From JADJGC01 sp964617645 (lineage in GTDB: Bacteria; Zixibacteria; MSB-5A5; CAIYYT01), in the NCBI GenBank assembly GCA_964617645.1, contig CAZTYE010000004.1:1-64000 (forward strand): a DNA stretch of 64,000 bases, given 5' to 3'. How positions within the stretch are numbered: position 1 is the stretch's first letter; each line of letters opens with the position of its first letter. A model generated the notes under the pieces. It searched no databases. It was not told the DNA's origin and was given only the letters and a program-made list of their open reading frames with translations. Shown piece by piece: positions 16,714 through 26,139 of the stretch. The position numbers and the translations under genes were made by a program.

Positions 16714-19208
16714 TAGGCGAGCCTCCGCAGCGCCAGACGCGTTCCGAACACCGCAAAGCCGACGACGCTGAGCGAGCTCACCGGCATCAGGATGGCGGCG
16801 ATGATCGGCGACAACTGGCCGCTGACGGCAAAGTACAAACCGATCAAGTTGTAAATCAGCGACAAAATCAAACTGATAGTCACGATGCGCAAGGTGATTC
16901 TGCCCGCGTCCAAAAACTGCGGCAATTTGCGCAATTCGCTCGAGTGCAGAATCGCATCGCAAGCCGGCGAAAACTGGGCGACATCGTCCGCGGCAGCAAT
17001 ACCGACTGTCGCCGCCGCCAATGCGCCGGAGTCATTGAGACCGTCGCCGACCATAATCACTTTGTTACCGGAGCGTTTGAGATCCTCGACGAAGCTCAGT
17101 TTGTCGTGCGGCGACATCGAGAATTTGAGCCGCTCGCGACTGCCGAAGAGCGGTGTCAAAGTGCCGGCCTGCGCATCGTTGTCTCCGGAAACCAGCCAGG
17201 GATGGTAACGCTTCTGCAATTGCGGGATGACCGCGTCGACGGAATCGCGCAGCTTGCCGACGATCCCGAAATAGCCTCGGTTCTCACCGGCAATCGATAA
17301 GTGCACCCGGCTGTCAATAGACTTGGCCAATGTTGCCTTCGTATCCGTGACCCAGTCGGCGGAACCGAGGCGGTACTCGCGTCCGCGAAGCCTCGCCGCA
17401 ATGCCCCGCCCCTCGACCTCGACAACATCCTCGAGCGCGACGTTAACGCTGCGGGAACCCGGTGTTGCGATGCTTCGACTCAACGGATGCGTCGACTGCC
17501 CGGCCAAAGCGAGCACGGTCGCGGCTTCCTCTTCGGATAGCGCCTCCCCCACAAACGTAGCTCCGGATTCGGACTGGGTAAGAGTCCCGGTTTTGTCGAA
17601 GACTATTGTATCCGCTGTCGCCATCGCTTCGATAACCACAGGCTCGCGAAAGAACAAACCGTGCCGGCCGAGAATTTGCATCGCCGTCCCGAATCCAAAA
17701 GGAATCGCCAAGGCCAGCGCACACGGGCAGGCGACAATCAACACTGCCGTTGCGTTGGTCACGGCGGCGCCAACATCGACACGTAACCAGTACAGAAAGG
17801 TCGATACGGCGATCAAGCCCACGATCCACGTAAAATGGCCGGCGACTGCCTGCGCCAATTGCGAAGTCGTTCCCGGTTCGCGCTTGCCAAATGTTTCGGC
17901 GTTCCAAAGGCTGACCAGATAACTTTGCGATACCGGCTTGATCGTTTCGATGATGGCCGCGCCGCCGACAACCCGACCGCCGGCGAAAACCGTCTCGCCG
18001 ATTTCCCGGATCACCGGCGACGATTCGCCGGTCACGAAGGAATAATCGATCGAAGCACGCGCGCCGATGAGCACCGCGTCGGCCACAATCAGCTCGCCAT
18101 TGCGAACGCGCAGTCGGTCACCGACCGTGAGGCGTTCAAGGCCGACCTGCCGTTCGCCGTCGGATTCAATTCGAGTCACGAAGAGCGGGAAATAGTGCTT
18201 GTAATCGCGGTCGAATGTCAGCGCCTGATACGTCTTCGCCTGAACGATTCGGCCGACAAGCAAGAAGAACACCAGTCCCGAAAACGAATCGAGATAACCG
18301 GTGCCGATGCCGGTCAGAATTTCGTAGGCGCTGCGCGTGAAGAGCGCGACAATGCCGATTGAGATCGGCAGGTCGAGATTGATGCGCCGCTGCCGCAGTC
18401 CAATCCACGCCGTGCGGAAAAAGTCGCTACTGGAATAGAAAAATACCGGCAGCGCCAAGAGCAGGCTGAGGTATCCGAAGTACATCGCAAATTCGCGCGG
18501 CACGTCGGTGATCGTCGCCAAATAATCGGGAAAGCTGAACAGCATGATATTGGCGAACGCGAATCCCGCGACGCCCGTGCGCAGCACCAGCGGCCGATTG
18601 TCGCGCAAGAATGAACGGCGATCCGCGCTCCCGAGCGTGATTTTCGGCGTATAGCCAAGCGACGCCAGCAATTCGACCAATTGACGAAGCGAAACCTCAC
18701 CTTCGCGAAAGACTACCGCCAATTGGCGCCGCGGAAAGTTCACTTGCGCGCTAATGATTCCGGCCTGTAATCGCGCGAGATTCTCGAGCAACCACACGCA
18801 GGCGCTGCAGTACATCTGCGGGATGTGAAAAGTGACTCGCGCCGTTTCGCCGTCCGCGAAATCCAGCAGGCGGCGGCGGACCACTTCATCATCGAGGTAG
18901 TCGAATCGCTCATCGGCGGACCGCCGGCGCAGCGACGGGCCGCGTTGCTCGCCGATTTTGTAGTATTGGTCGAGCTGGTTCTCTTTGAGAATCTGATAGA
19001 CCGCGCGACAGCCAACGCAGCAGAACGGCAATTCGCCGTCGCGCACGACTTCGTTTCCGCAGTCATCGCCGCAGTGCGCGCAACGGCTCGATTCGCCGGA
19101 AGTTGTATCTGCGCGAAGCGAATCCAATATTTCGTCTGTCCTTGTGAATTTCGGCACAATCTCAACCTGTCGCTGGATGAAATTCGGCCGCGCTTCGCCG
19201 AAAGTCAA
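16713..19208 (-). CDS. ccoI: Copper-translocating P-type ATPase for cbb3 oxidase assembly
   Basis: An 831-residue P1B-type ATPase of the CcoI/FixI group, which exports copper across the inner membrane for the oxidase. The N-terminus has a cysteine-rich zinc-ribbon-like stretch (CAHCGDDCG and FCCVGCRA) and then an HMA-like domain with CSACVW. The transmembrane metal site is CPCALA, the phosphorylated aspartate is in DKTGTLTQ, the HP motif is THPLSRS, and the hinge is GDGLNDSGA. The cbb3 context supports CcoI rather than a detoxifying CopA. The start is uncertain: TTG at 19208 or GTG at 19157. Confidence 0.92.
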   Translation of the reverse strand: MTFGEARPNFIQRQVEIVPKFTRTDEILDSLRADTTSGESSRCAHCGDDCGNEVVRDGELPFCCVGCRAVYQILKENQLDQYYKIGEQRGPSLRRRSADERFDYLDDEVVRRRLLDFADGETARVTFHIPQMYCSACVWLLENLARLQAGIISAQVNFPRRQLAVVFREGEVSLRQLVELLASLGYTPKITLGSADRRSFLRDNRPLVLRTGVAGFAFANIMLFSFPDYLATITDVPREFAMYFGYLSLLLALPVFFYSSSDFFRTAWIGLRQRRINLDLPISIGIVALFTRSAYEILTGIGTGYLDSFSGLVFFLLVGRIVQAKTYQALTFDRDYKHYFPLFVTRIESDGERQVGLERLTVGDRLRVRNGELIVADAVLIGARASIDYSFVTGESSPVIREIGETVFAGGRVVGGAAIIETIKPVSQSYLVSLWNAETFGKREPGTTSQLAQAVAGHFTWIVGLIAVSTFLYWLRVDVGAAVTNATAVLIVACPCALALAIPFGFGTAMQILGRHGLFFREPVVIEAMATADTIVFDKTGTLTQSESGATFVGEALSEEEAATVLALAGQSTHPLSRSIATPGSRSVNVALEDVVEVEGRGIAARLRGREYRLGSADWVTDTKATLAKSIDSRVHLSIAGENRGYFGIVGKLRDSVDAVIPQLQKRYHPWLVSGDNDAQAGTLTPLFGSRERLKFSMSPHDKLSFVEDLKRSGNKVIMVGDGLNDSGALAAATVGIAAADDVAQFSPACDAILHSSELRKLPQFLDAGRITLRIVTISLILSLIYNLIGLYFAVSGQLSPIIAAILMPVSSLSVVGFAVFGTRLALRRLA

Positions 19209-19329
19209 GTCAATTTCTCAATAACGTGGCTTTCGTAGGTTACTGTTATCCCTTATCGATCGCCGGCGCCGGAGTTGCTCGAAGTCCGAGCGCCGGCAGG
19301 CGGTGCCGAATGCGGCAATTGCCAATTCT

Positions 19330-19364
19330 AAAATAAAGAGGTCGGAACTAAAGAAGTCCCGACC
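19330..19364 (-). terminator. Rho-independent terminator of the EF-G-like gene
   Basis: On the minus strand, GGTCGGGACT and AGTTCCGACC form a 10 bp stem with a 5-base loop (19340-19364), followed by TCTTTATTTT. It lies 31 bp past the stop codon of the EF-G-like gene and separates it from ccoI. Confidence 0.85.
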
Positions 19365-19394
19365 TGAGCTATTATCGCGCTCGCGCCGAAGCGA

Positions 19395-21476
19395 CTAATG
19401 CTTCTCTTCCGTGCGCGTGCGCTCGTATTCGGCGATGATCTTCTCGGCCACTTCGCGCGGCACCGGTTCGTAGTGATCGAACTTTTGCGCGTGGCGACCG
19501 CGACCGCCGGTCATCGAGCGCAGCGACGTCGAATACTTGTACAACTCCGCCAGCGGCGCTTGCGCTTTGACCCGTTGCAGCTTGCCGAACGGTTCCATAC
19601 CGAGGATTTTGCCGCGCCGGGACGACATATCGCCCATGACATCGCCGGTGTATTGATCCGGCACCATGACTTCCACATCATAAATCGGTTCGAGCAGGAT
19701 CGGATTGCACTCGCGCGCGCCTTCCTTGAAGGCCATCATTCCCGCGATCTTGAATGCCATATCGGACGAGTCAACGTCGTGGTAGGATCCGAAGAACACG
19801 GTCACGCGCACATCGACAACGCGGTTGCCCGAAACAACGCCGGTTTCCAAAGCCTCCACGACCCCCTTCTCTACCGACGGGATGAACTTCGACGGAATCA
19901 CGCCGCCGGTAATCGCATCGACGAATTCGAAACCGGCGCCGCGCGCCAGCGGTTCGAGGCGCAAATGCACGTCGCCAAATTGGCCGCGTCCGCCCGTCTG
20001 TTTCTTGTGCCGGTATTGCTTCTCGCCTTTTCTGGTGATCGTCTCGCGATAAGGTATTCGCGGCGGCGCCAGTTCGATATCGATTTTATAAGCCGATTTC
20101 ATCTTTTTGGTGATCACATCGAGATGCAACTCGCCTTGCCCCTTGAGAATCGTCTGATGCAGTTCCGGATTCAGCTCGTACTGGAAAGTGGGGTCTTCAT
20201 GCGTCAGCGCCGTGAGACCGGCCGCCAGTTTGTCTTCTTCGCCCTTGGACGTCGTGACCGCCGCGAATTCGATCACCGGCGCCGGAAACTCGATGGCCGG
20301 CACCTGCACGACGTTCGACTTGGCGCACAAAGTGTCGCCGGTGCGTGTCTCGCGCAGCTTGACGAATGCGCCGATGTCGCCGGCGTGAACGCCGGGTAGG
20401 TCTTTGCGCTCGTGGCCGTTGAGCGTGAAGATCTGGCCGATCTTCTCAATCGAAGATTTCGTCGCGTTCGTCGCTTCCTCGCCCGGCTTCAGATGCCCGG
20501 AGTAAACGCGGAACAACGACATTTCGCCGACGTGCCGTTCCGCAATCGTCTTGAAGATGAATGCACACAGCGGCTGATCTTCACCGGTTTTCAGGGCCAA
20601 GACCTTGCCGTCTTTCAGCACGTTGATATCTTTGACATGATCCGGGGCCGGGAAATAGCTGACTGCAAAATCGAGGAGCGCCGTCGCCCCTTTGTTGGAG
20701 GTCGCCGCCGTCACCATTATCGGGAACAGGACGCGACGCATAATGGCCGTCTTCAGACCTTTTTCGAACTCCTCCGGCGTCAACTCGCCAGCCTCGAAGA
20801 ACTTCTCCATCAAGGCGTCGTCGGCCTCCGCCGCGGCTTCCATGACCTTTTCCCGAGCGCTCTTGCAGGCGGCTTCCATGTCGGCCGGAATCGGCACTTC
20901 CTTGGCGCCGCCATCGGCGTTGTATTCGTAGCCCTTCATCTTGATGACATCGACATAGCCCTTGAAATTCAGGGCTTCGCCGATCGGGAGCTGCACCGGC
21001 AAGGCGCGCGCGCTCAGAAGCTCCTGCGTCTTTGCGACGGCCGCATCGAACCGGACGTGCTCCTTCTCGATCTTGTTGATGACGATGGCCGCCGGGATTC
21101 GGTATTTTTCGGTCAGATCGAATGCCGACTCGGTCCCGGCTTCCGGTCCGTGCAACGCATCGACGACGATGAGCGCCGTATCGACGACACGCAGCCCCGA
21201 AACAACTTCACCGATGAAATCGGCGAATCCGGGCATATCGATGAAGTTCAGTTTGGAGCCTTTGTACTCGCAGTGAAGCAGCGATGCGGATATCGAAATT
21301 CGGCGGCGAATTTCTTCCTCGGTATAATCCGAAGCCGACGAGCCATCATCCACCTTGCCCAACCGCCCGATCGACTTTGCCGTAAACAGCAGCGATTCCG
21401 CCAACGACGTCTTGCCGCTGGAGCCGTGCCCCACCAAACCAATATTGCGAATGTTCTCGGCCAGATACTCTTTCAA
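19395..21476 (-). CDS. Elongation factor G-like protein (EF-G paralogue)
   Basis: A 693-residue protein with the full five-domain EF-G layout. Motif G1 is GHGSSGKT (16-23). G3 reads DMPGF, so the catalytic histidine of DTPGH is a phenylalanine at 84; G4 reads NKIE (134-137) instead of NKxD. Both changes set it apart from canonical EF-G and resemble the EF-G-like (FusA2-type) branch, whose role is unclear and which may hydrolyse GTP weakly. The start is a TTG at 21476 behind a strong GGAGGAG ribosome site. No rpsL, rpsG or tuf genes are nearby, again unlike the main fusA locus. Confidence 0.9.
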   Translation of the reverse strand: MKEYLAENIRNIGLVGHGSSGKTSLAESLLFTAKSIGRLGKVDDGSSASDYTEEEIRRRISISASLLHCEYKGSKLNFIDMPGFADFIGEVVSGLRVVDTALIVVDALHGPEAGTESAFDLTEKYRIPAAIVINKIEKEHVRFDAAVAKTQELLSARALPVQLPIGEALNFKGYVDVIKMKGYEYNADGGAKEVPIPADMEAACKSAREKVMEAAAEADDALMEKFFEAGELTPEEFEKGLKTAIMRRVLFPIMVTAATSNKGATALLDFAVSYFPAPDHVKDINVLKDGKVLALKTGEDQPLCAFIFKTIAERHVGEMSLFRVYSGHLKPGEEATNATKSSIEKIGQIFTLNGHERKDLPGVHAGDIGAFVKLRETRTGDTLCAKSNVVQVPAIEFPAPVIEFAAVTTSKGEEDKLAAGLTALTHEDPTFQYELNPELHQTILKGQGELHLDVITKKMKSAYKIDIELAPPRIPYRETITRKGEKQYRHKKQTGGRGQFGDVHLRLEPLARGAGFEFVDAITGGVIPSKFIPSVEKGVVEALETGVVSGNRVVDVRVTVFFGSYHDVDSSDMAFKIAGMMAFKEGARECNPILLEPIYDVEVMVPDQYTGDVMGDMSSRRGKILGMEPFGKLQRVKAQAPLAELYKYSTSLRSMTGGRGRHAQKFDHYEPVPREVAEKIIAEYERTRTEEKH

Positions 21477-21517
21477 AGTCAGCTCCTCCGGGAAAAGGCT
21501 AAAATCATAAGACGGTT

Positions 21518-21546
21518 AGATTAGCCTACGGAACTGCGCTTGTCAA
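21518..21546 (-). promoter_or_regulatory. Putative sigma-70 promoter for the EF-G-like gene
   Basis: On the minus strand a perfect TTGACA (21546-21541) is followed by 17 bp and TAATCT. It lies about 40 bp upstream of the TTG start and overlaps the 3' end of the preceding gene. The -10 box is only a partial match. Confidence 0.45.
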
Positions 21547-21991
21547 TCGAATTGTCACCTTCGTTGATGCCCGCATAGCGGCGCGCATAGCGCCAGTGCA
21601 GGAGGAAAAACGGCACGCAGACGATTGCCGAGATTAACAGATACACCAGTTGCTTGCGACCCTCGCGGCGTTTGCCTTCGATCAGAAGCTCACGATATTT
21701 TTCCCAAGCCGCGTTCCATTCGGCGTCGGTCATCACGATCTCCTGGCGCGCGGTGTCGACGGCCGGCTCCATTATTGGTCGCCGCTTCGGTGTGAAGTCC
21801 TCGCTGCGCTTGAAGTAGTCGATATCGGAATAGCTTCGCCATTCGTACTCCATCAATTCCGACTCCGGGTCGATCATGCGATAGAGTCCGATGAGACCTT
21901 GTATCCCCGTGAAAACGAGCGTAATCACACAGATCGCGCAGATGAGGTAGAAATAAATCATCGCGATCCAGGGTCTGGAGGATGTTGTCAT
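21521..21991 (-). CDS. Membrane protein of unknown function
   Basis: A 156-residue protein I do not recognise. It has two membrane segments, one at about residues 12-34 and one at about 116-134, separated by a charged, mostly helical loop of about 80 residues. The C-terminus is basic and then acidic. This layout (helical hairpin with a soluble loop) does not point to a function. It lies between the glycosyltransferase and the EF-G-like gene on the same strand. The start MTTSSRPW follows a plausible GAGGTAAG ribosome site. Confidence 0.65.
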   Translation of the reverse strand: MTTSSRPWIAMIYFYLICAICVITLVFTGIQGLIGLYRMIDPESELMEYEWRSYSDIDYFKRSEDFTPKRRPIMEPAVDTARQEIVMTDAEWNAAWEKYRELLIEGKRREGRKQLVYLLISAIVCVPFFLLHWRYARRYAGINEGDNSIDKRSSVG

Positions 21992-22061
21992 TGCTTACCT
22001 CGCAATCGGCCAGTGAAAGGGCCTGGCTTATCCGACAAACTGCACACGGCAGTGCATCGCT

Positions 22062-23057
22062 TCATCTCTGCGCAGCGGCAACGTTCTTCACCAGATCGAG
22101 AAGCAATTGCCGGCGTTTATTGAAGGAAAACTCGGTCAGAATTCGCATCCGGGCCGCTTCGCCGATCTGACCGCTGTGATCCAGCGCCCGGCGCGCGGCG
22201 GCTTCCGCGGCCTCAAGGTCGCCCGGAGGCACAAGCCATCCGGCATCGCCAACGACTTCGGGCAGCGAAAAGACATTCGTCGCCACCGGCACGCAACGGA
22301 ACAACATTGATTCGGCGACGGCATAGCCGAAGCCTTCATGTCGCGACAACTGCAAATAGACCGCCGCTTCAGCGTAAATGCGATAGAGATCGGCATCGGG
22401 GAGCGCTCCGAGAAGCCGCACATTTCCCGGCAAAGTTTTGCCGAGCGCAGCCACCGGATCAATCTCGATTTTGCCGACATGCCAGAATTCGACATCACGC
22501 ATTCGCGCCGCTAATTCGAAGAATTCCTGCTGTCCTTTGCGCCGCCAGTTCGAGTGACTGATTGCGCCAACCGTCAACACCACCGGTTTCTTGATAGCTT
22601 GGATCGAAGCCGCCAGATCGTGCAATCCGTAGTAGATCATGCGGTGACGCGCCGGATCGACGGAGTAATTGGCGTTCACCTCCGTCGCTGACGAGTTCGA
22701 GCCGGTCAGGACCATGCTCGCCATGCGCAACAGCCGCTGCGTCAACAAACGATTGGTCGTCTTGAGCGCCGAGCCGTAGTTCAATTCCGGCACGCGCGCG
22801 GCTTCATAGCCGCCGACCGCGATCAAAATGGGAATTCTCAACCAGCGCGCCATCTGCGCGCGCGACATCGCCCGCAACGAGGCGAACCAAAAGAACGCCA
22901 GATCGGAGTTCGCGAATTTCTCGCAATGACGCCACGGCCACACGTCCAGCGCGCCCGGCGAAATGAGATCCACGGTAACATCGTGCTGCGTTGAGAGGAT
23001 TTCGATGTCGCGTTCGATAAACGTGGAGCGTGACGGACACACGACAACGATGCGCAT
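22062..23057 (-). CDS. Glycosyltransferase family 4 (GT-B fold)
   Basis: A 331-residue GT-B glycosyltransferase. The C-terminal nucleotide-sugar site is clear: LLGALPDADLYRIYAEAAVYLQLSRHEGFGYAVAESM region (about 220-256) with the EGFG..xE pattern typical of GT4. It is followed by PEVVGDAGWLVPPGD. The N-terminal half begins like an acceptor-binding Rossmann domain (MRIVVVCPSR). The sugar and acceptor are unknown, but surface glycan or glycolipid synthesis is likely. No other glycan genes flank it directly. Confidence 0.82.
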   Translation of the reverse strand: MRIVVVCPSRSTFIERDIEILSTQHDVTVDLISPGALDVWPWRHCEKFANSDLAFFWFASLRAMSRAQMARWLRIPILIAVGGYEAARVPELNYGSALKTTNRLLTQRLLRMASMVLTGSNSSATEVNANYSVDPARHRMIYYGLHDLAASIQAIKKPVVLTVGAISHSNWRRKGQQEFFELAARMRDVEFWHVGKIEIDPVAALGKTLPGNVRLLGALPDADLYRIYAEAAVYLQLSRHEGFGYAVAESMLFRCVPVATNVFSLPEVVGDAGWLVPPGDLEAAEAAARRALDHSGQIGEAARMRILTEFSFNKRRQLLLDLVKNVAAAQR

Positions 23058-23104
23058 GCAACGAAGTTATCCCCTTTTATCCATCAGTCCAAACAAATCA
23101 GCGA

Positions 23105-23755
23105 TCAATTGCCGGTTTTTGGCGTCGGCGGCCGGCGCAAGGGAATCTTGAATTGGCCGCTGACCGAGCCATCGGGTTTGATCACGTCGAAACTGAAGGA
23201 TGTATCCTTGTCGGCGCCGAAACCGCCGAGAAGCAGACTTTCGCCGGTATCCGTGATTGCTTGCCAGGCGTTGAGGTACTCCGGCTTGATCTCGTTGCCG
23301 GTGGGCACGCGGATGATGTGGAGGAGCAACCGCTTGTCGGGGCCGATCAGGCCGTACGCCAGATACTTGCTATTGCCGTGCCAGATCGCATCAAAGAAAC
23401 GGGATTGATATCCGTAGTTGAGAAATTTTACCTGCTTGGATTGCGGCAGGTACAGCCCGATCCAGCCGTCGGGATCGCCGGAACAGAAGAGAATCTGCTG
23501 GTCGTTCGGCGCGACAGATATGAAGTTGAACTTGCTGTTATTAAAGCGCATCGTCGTTGAGCGCGGAAATGCCTCCGGAACCGTATCGGGAAGATCGGTA
23601 GCGTCGATGAGAATTTTCGGCGCCTTGCCGGCCACCGTCTCCATAATCGATCGATTATCCGCTGAAAGACTGTAGCGTTTGCTCCCTTGGCCGGCAAGCA
23701 ACACTCCGGCCGCGGTGATGATCGCAAGCAGCGGAATTATTCGCCAATAGTTCAT
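23105..23755 (-). CDS. Exported protein of unknown function, propeller-like
   Basis: A 216-residue protein with an N-terminal hydrophobic segment (residues about 5-22) that may be a signal peptide or anchor. The remainder has short repeating beta motifs such as SVAPNDQQILFCSGDPDGWIG and AIWHGNSKYLAYGLIGPDK, reminiscent of WD40/TolB-like propeller blades. There are too few blades for a full propeller. I do not recognise a family. It sits alone between the glycosyltransferase and the NtrC-type regulator. Confidence 0.62.
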   Translation of the reverse strand: MNYWRIIPLLAIITAAGVLLAGQGSKRYSLSADNRSIMETVAGKAPKILIDATDLPDTVPEAFPRSTTMRFNNSKFNFISVAPNDQQILFCSGDPDGWIGLYLPQSKQVKFLNYGYQSRFFDAIWHGNSKYLAYGLIGPDKRLLLHIIRVPTGNEIKPEYLNAWQAITDTGESLLLGGFGADKDTSFSFDVIKPDGSVSGQFKIPLRRPPTPKTGN

Positions 23756-23903
23756 TGATTGTCTCCTTCAAGGCCCATTGTTACCACCGTGAGCTTATAC
23801 ACTCAGTCCCGCGGAGCAAAGCGAAAACTTTGTCGCTGCTCCCGCAGCCGATGAGGATTCATCGACGCGGGGCAATCTACGATTCGTCCGGTGCGCAGAC
23901 CTC

Positions 23904-25292
23904 TCATTCTTCCCCGCCAGGACGGTCGATGCTGTAGTCTTTAATCTTCTGCCGCAGAGTATTGCGATGAATTCCGAGGACGTCGGCAGTCTTTTGCAGG
24001 CTGTAATCGTTCGCTTTGAGCACATTCTCGATATGTTGTTTCTCCAGATCGCGCAGCGTCAGGCTAACGGGAATCCCGGAGACGGCGCCGCCCGCCGAGC
24101 TGGCCGCGGCGTGGCGCAATTGCGGAAAATCGTCGGTGTCGAGCGTGTCGGCACGAGTCAGGACGATCGCGCGTTCGATTACGTTCGCCAGTTCCCGCAC
24201 ATTGCCCGGCCAATCGTGGGCCATGAGCAGGTCGCGAGCCGCCGCGGTGATCTTCTTCATCGGTCGATTCAGTCGCGTCGAATTGAGTTTGAAAAAGTGC
24301 TCCACCAGCGGCATGATATCTTCGCGGCGTTCGCGTAGCGGTGGGATGCGCAAGTGCACGACGTTGATGCGGAAATACAGATCTTCGCGAAAGCGGCCGG
24401 CTTTGACCTCATCGGGAAGACTGCGATTGGTTGCGGCAATCAGCCGGACGTCGGCGCTGATTTCTTCTTCGCCGCCCAAGCGCTCGAATTTGCGCTCCTC
24501 AAGCAGCCGCAGCAATTTAACCTGCATCGACAGCGGCAATTCGCCGATTTCGTCGAGTAGAAGTGTGCCGCCGTTGGCCAGCTCAAACCGACCCTGGCGC
24601 CGTTTCTCGGCGCCGGTGAACGCGCCTTTCTCGTGGCCGAACAACTCCGATTCCAGCAGTGTTTCCGGAATCGCCGCGCAACTGACAGCGACAAATCGGG
24701 CGTCGCGCCGCGGCGACAAGCGGTGAATTGTCCGCGCTACCAGTTCTTTGCCAGTTCCGGATTCGCCGGTCACCAGGACGGTGGCGGCTGTCGGCGCAAC
24801 CCGCGCGACTTCCGAAAGGAGCGACTTGAGAGTTGCCGATACGCCAATCACCTCGGGCGCCGCGATCGCCTCAAGCTCTGCCTTGAGCGCTCTGTTCTCC
24901 GCCAGCAAGTAATGTCGCTCGCCGGCCTGGCGGATCAATTCCTGGAGTTCTTCCAGATTTACCGGCTTGGAGATGTAGTGGTAGACGCCGGCGCGCAGCG
25001 CGGCTACCGCCGACTCCATGTTGCCGAACGCGGTGATCATGATGACCTGCATTTCGGGATCTTTGGCGTGCGCCCGAGTAAACAGCTCGAGGCCGGTGAT
25101 TCCCGACATCTTCATGTCAAACAGCCCGATCTCGAAACTTCGCGTTTCCAGGAGCTTGAGCGCCGCCTCACCGGAGTCGGCCGTGTCGACGCGGTATCCC
25201 GCTTTTTTCAGGAAGCCGGCCAGCATCTCTCGCTGGTTGGCTTCATCGTCGACTATGAGCAGGCGAATGGGTATCAAGCAAGCACCGATCAA
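23904..25292 (-). CDS. Sigma-54-dependent response regulator (NtrC/AtoC family)
   Basis: A 462-residue three-domain activator. The receiver domain (about 8-120) has the acidic pair in VDDE and the phospho-acceptor D59 in LFDMKMSG. The AAA+ domain has Walker A GESGTGKE, the sigma-54 contact loop GAFTGA and the arginine finger region FREDLYFR. A Fis-type helix-turn-helix ends the protein (QKTADVLGIHRNTLRQKIK). It therefore should activate sigma-54 promoters after phosphorylation. No histidine kinase gene is adjacent, so its partner is elsewhere. I see no clear sigma-54 promoter in the neighbouring non-coding DNA. Confidence 0.94.
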   Translation of the reverse strand: MIGACLIPIRLLIVDDEANQREMLAGFLKKAGYRVDTADSGEAALKLLETRSFEIGLFDMKMSGITGLELFTRAHAKDPEMQVIMITAFGNMESAVAALRAGVYHYISKPVNLEELQELIRQAGERHYLLAENRALKAELEAIAAPEVIGVSATLKSLLSEVARVAPTAATVLVTGESGTGKELVARTIHRLSPRRDARFVAVSCAAIPETLLESELFGHEKGAFTGAEKRRQGRFELANGGTLLLDEIGELPLSMQVKLLRLLEERKFERLGGEEEISADVRLIAATNRSLPDEVKAGRFREDLYFRINVVHLRIPPLRERREDIMPLVEHFFKLNSTRLNRPMKKITAAARDLLMAHDWPGNVRELANVIERAIVLTRADTLDTDDFPQLRHAAASSAGGAVSGIPVSLTLRDLEKQHIENVLKANDYSLQKTADVLGIHRNTLRQKIKDYSIDRPGGEE

Positions 25293-25757
25293 ACAGTACG
25301 AATTCTAACAACAATTCTTAGCGACCTTACGGAAACATGAGCGATTTCACAAGCGGATACCGCAATGAGGCAGCAGCCGAGTTCTCACAGTGGCATCGGA
25401 AGACGCATTGGCTTGACCGGATTAGTATCGGTAGATCAAACGGCTCGCGCCTGAGTTTGCTTTCGTTGTCGATGATTGACTCTACCGATTAGCCGTGACC
25501 AGATGAAACTTCGCTCCACAATGATGAAGACCAACCCTATGCTATAGTGCACGTTACGGTCGTGACTACACCTGTCGCTTGAACTCCGACGGCTGACCTT
25601 ACTGAGTCATTCCTGTTTCGTCATGTCTCTGACGCGGATGATGTCGCCAGCCCGTTTCGGGAGCAGAAGTCGCTGCCGGATTCATCCGGAGGCCTTCGAT
25701 TTCTTTCGAGCGGCCTAACGAAACCAAAACGGTATGGAAATGAACTCCAAAAAGGAA

Positions 25758-25786
25758 TTGACAAGGATCGCCTGAGGGGTTATACT
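25758..25786 (+). promoter_or_regulatory. Strong sigma-70-type promoter
   Basis: A perfect TTGACA (25758-25763), a 17 bp spacer and TATACT (25781-25786) point toward the secreted dockerin-bearing gene, whose ATG is about 350 bp downstream. Close to consensus at both boxes. Confidence 0.75.
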
Positions 25787-25792
25787 ATTGCG

Positions 25793-26139
25793 GTACAGCT
25801 ATTAAGACAGCTTGGTCTTACCGTCTTTTAGCAAGCCAATGTGGTAAGAGATCGGCAGTCGAGATGTGAGCTTGCCTCAGCGAGACTACTGCCCGGTTTT
25901 CCGCCATTTCGAGACTCGATTTTTTACCACCAGCGCCCTGATTCGTGAGATTGAGGTTCGGCTGTTAAGCAACAAGATTTGAATCAGTTCGAACATTTAG
26001 CCTGAACCGCGACGGCACGGTCCAGTTGTCGCGCGATTCGAGGGAGGTGGTACACTACAATCGATTTTTTCCGATACTTAGTACTTTAGGACGTGCAACG
26101 ATTTCCTATTGACTGATGTTCTGAAAGGAGCAACGCACC
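25793..26139 (+). promoter_or_regulatory. Long 5' leader, possibly structured
   Basis: Between the inferred transcription start and the start codon lie about 347 nt. Near the 5' end TCTTACC and GGTAAGA (about 25817-25850) can pair. An AAGGAG ribosome site lies at 26125-26130. No known riboswitch class is recognised. Confidence 0.4.

Larger units (their letters stand above)
25293..26139. other. Long non-coding stretch with promoter and leader
   Basis: No gene is evident in 847 bp. From 25758 it holds a strong plus-strand promoter and then a leader of about 350 nt for the dockerin-bearing gene. The first 460 bp carry nothing I recognise. I searched by eye for tmRNA, RNase P and common riboswitch signatures and saw none. 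Confidence 0.7.
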
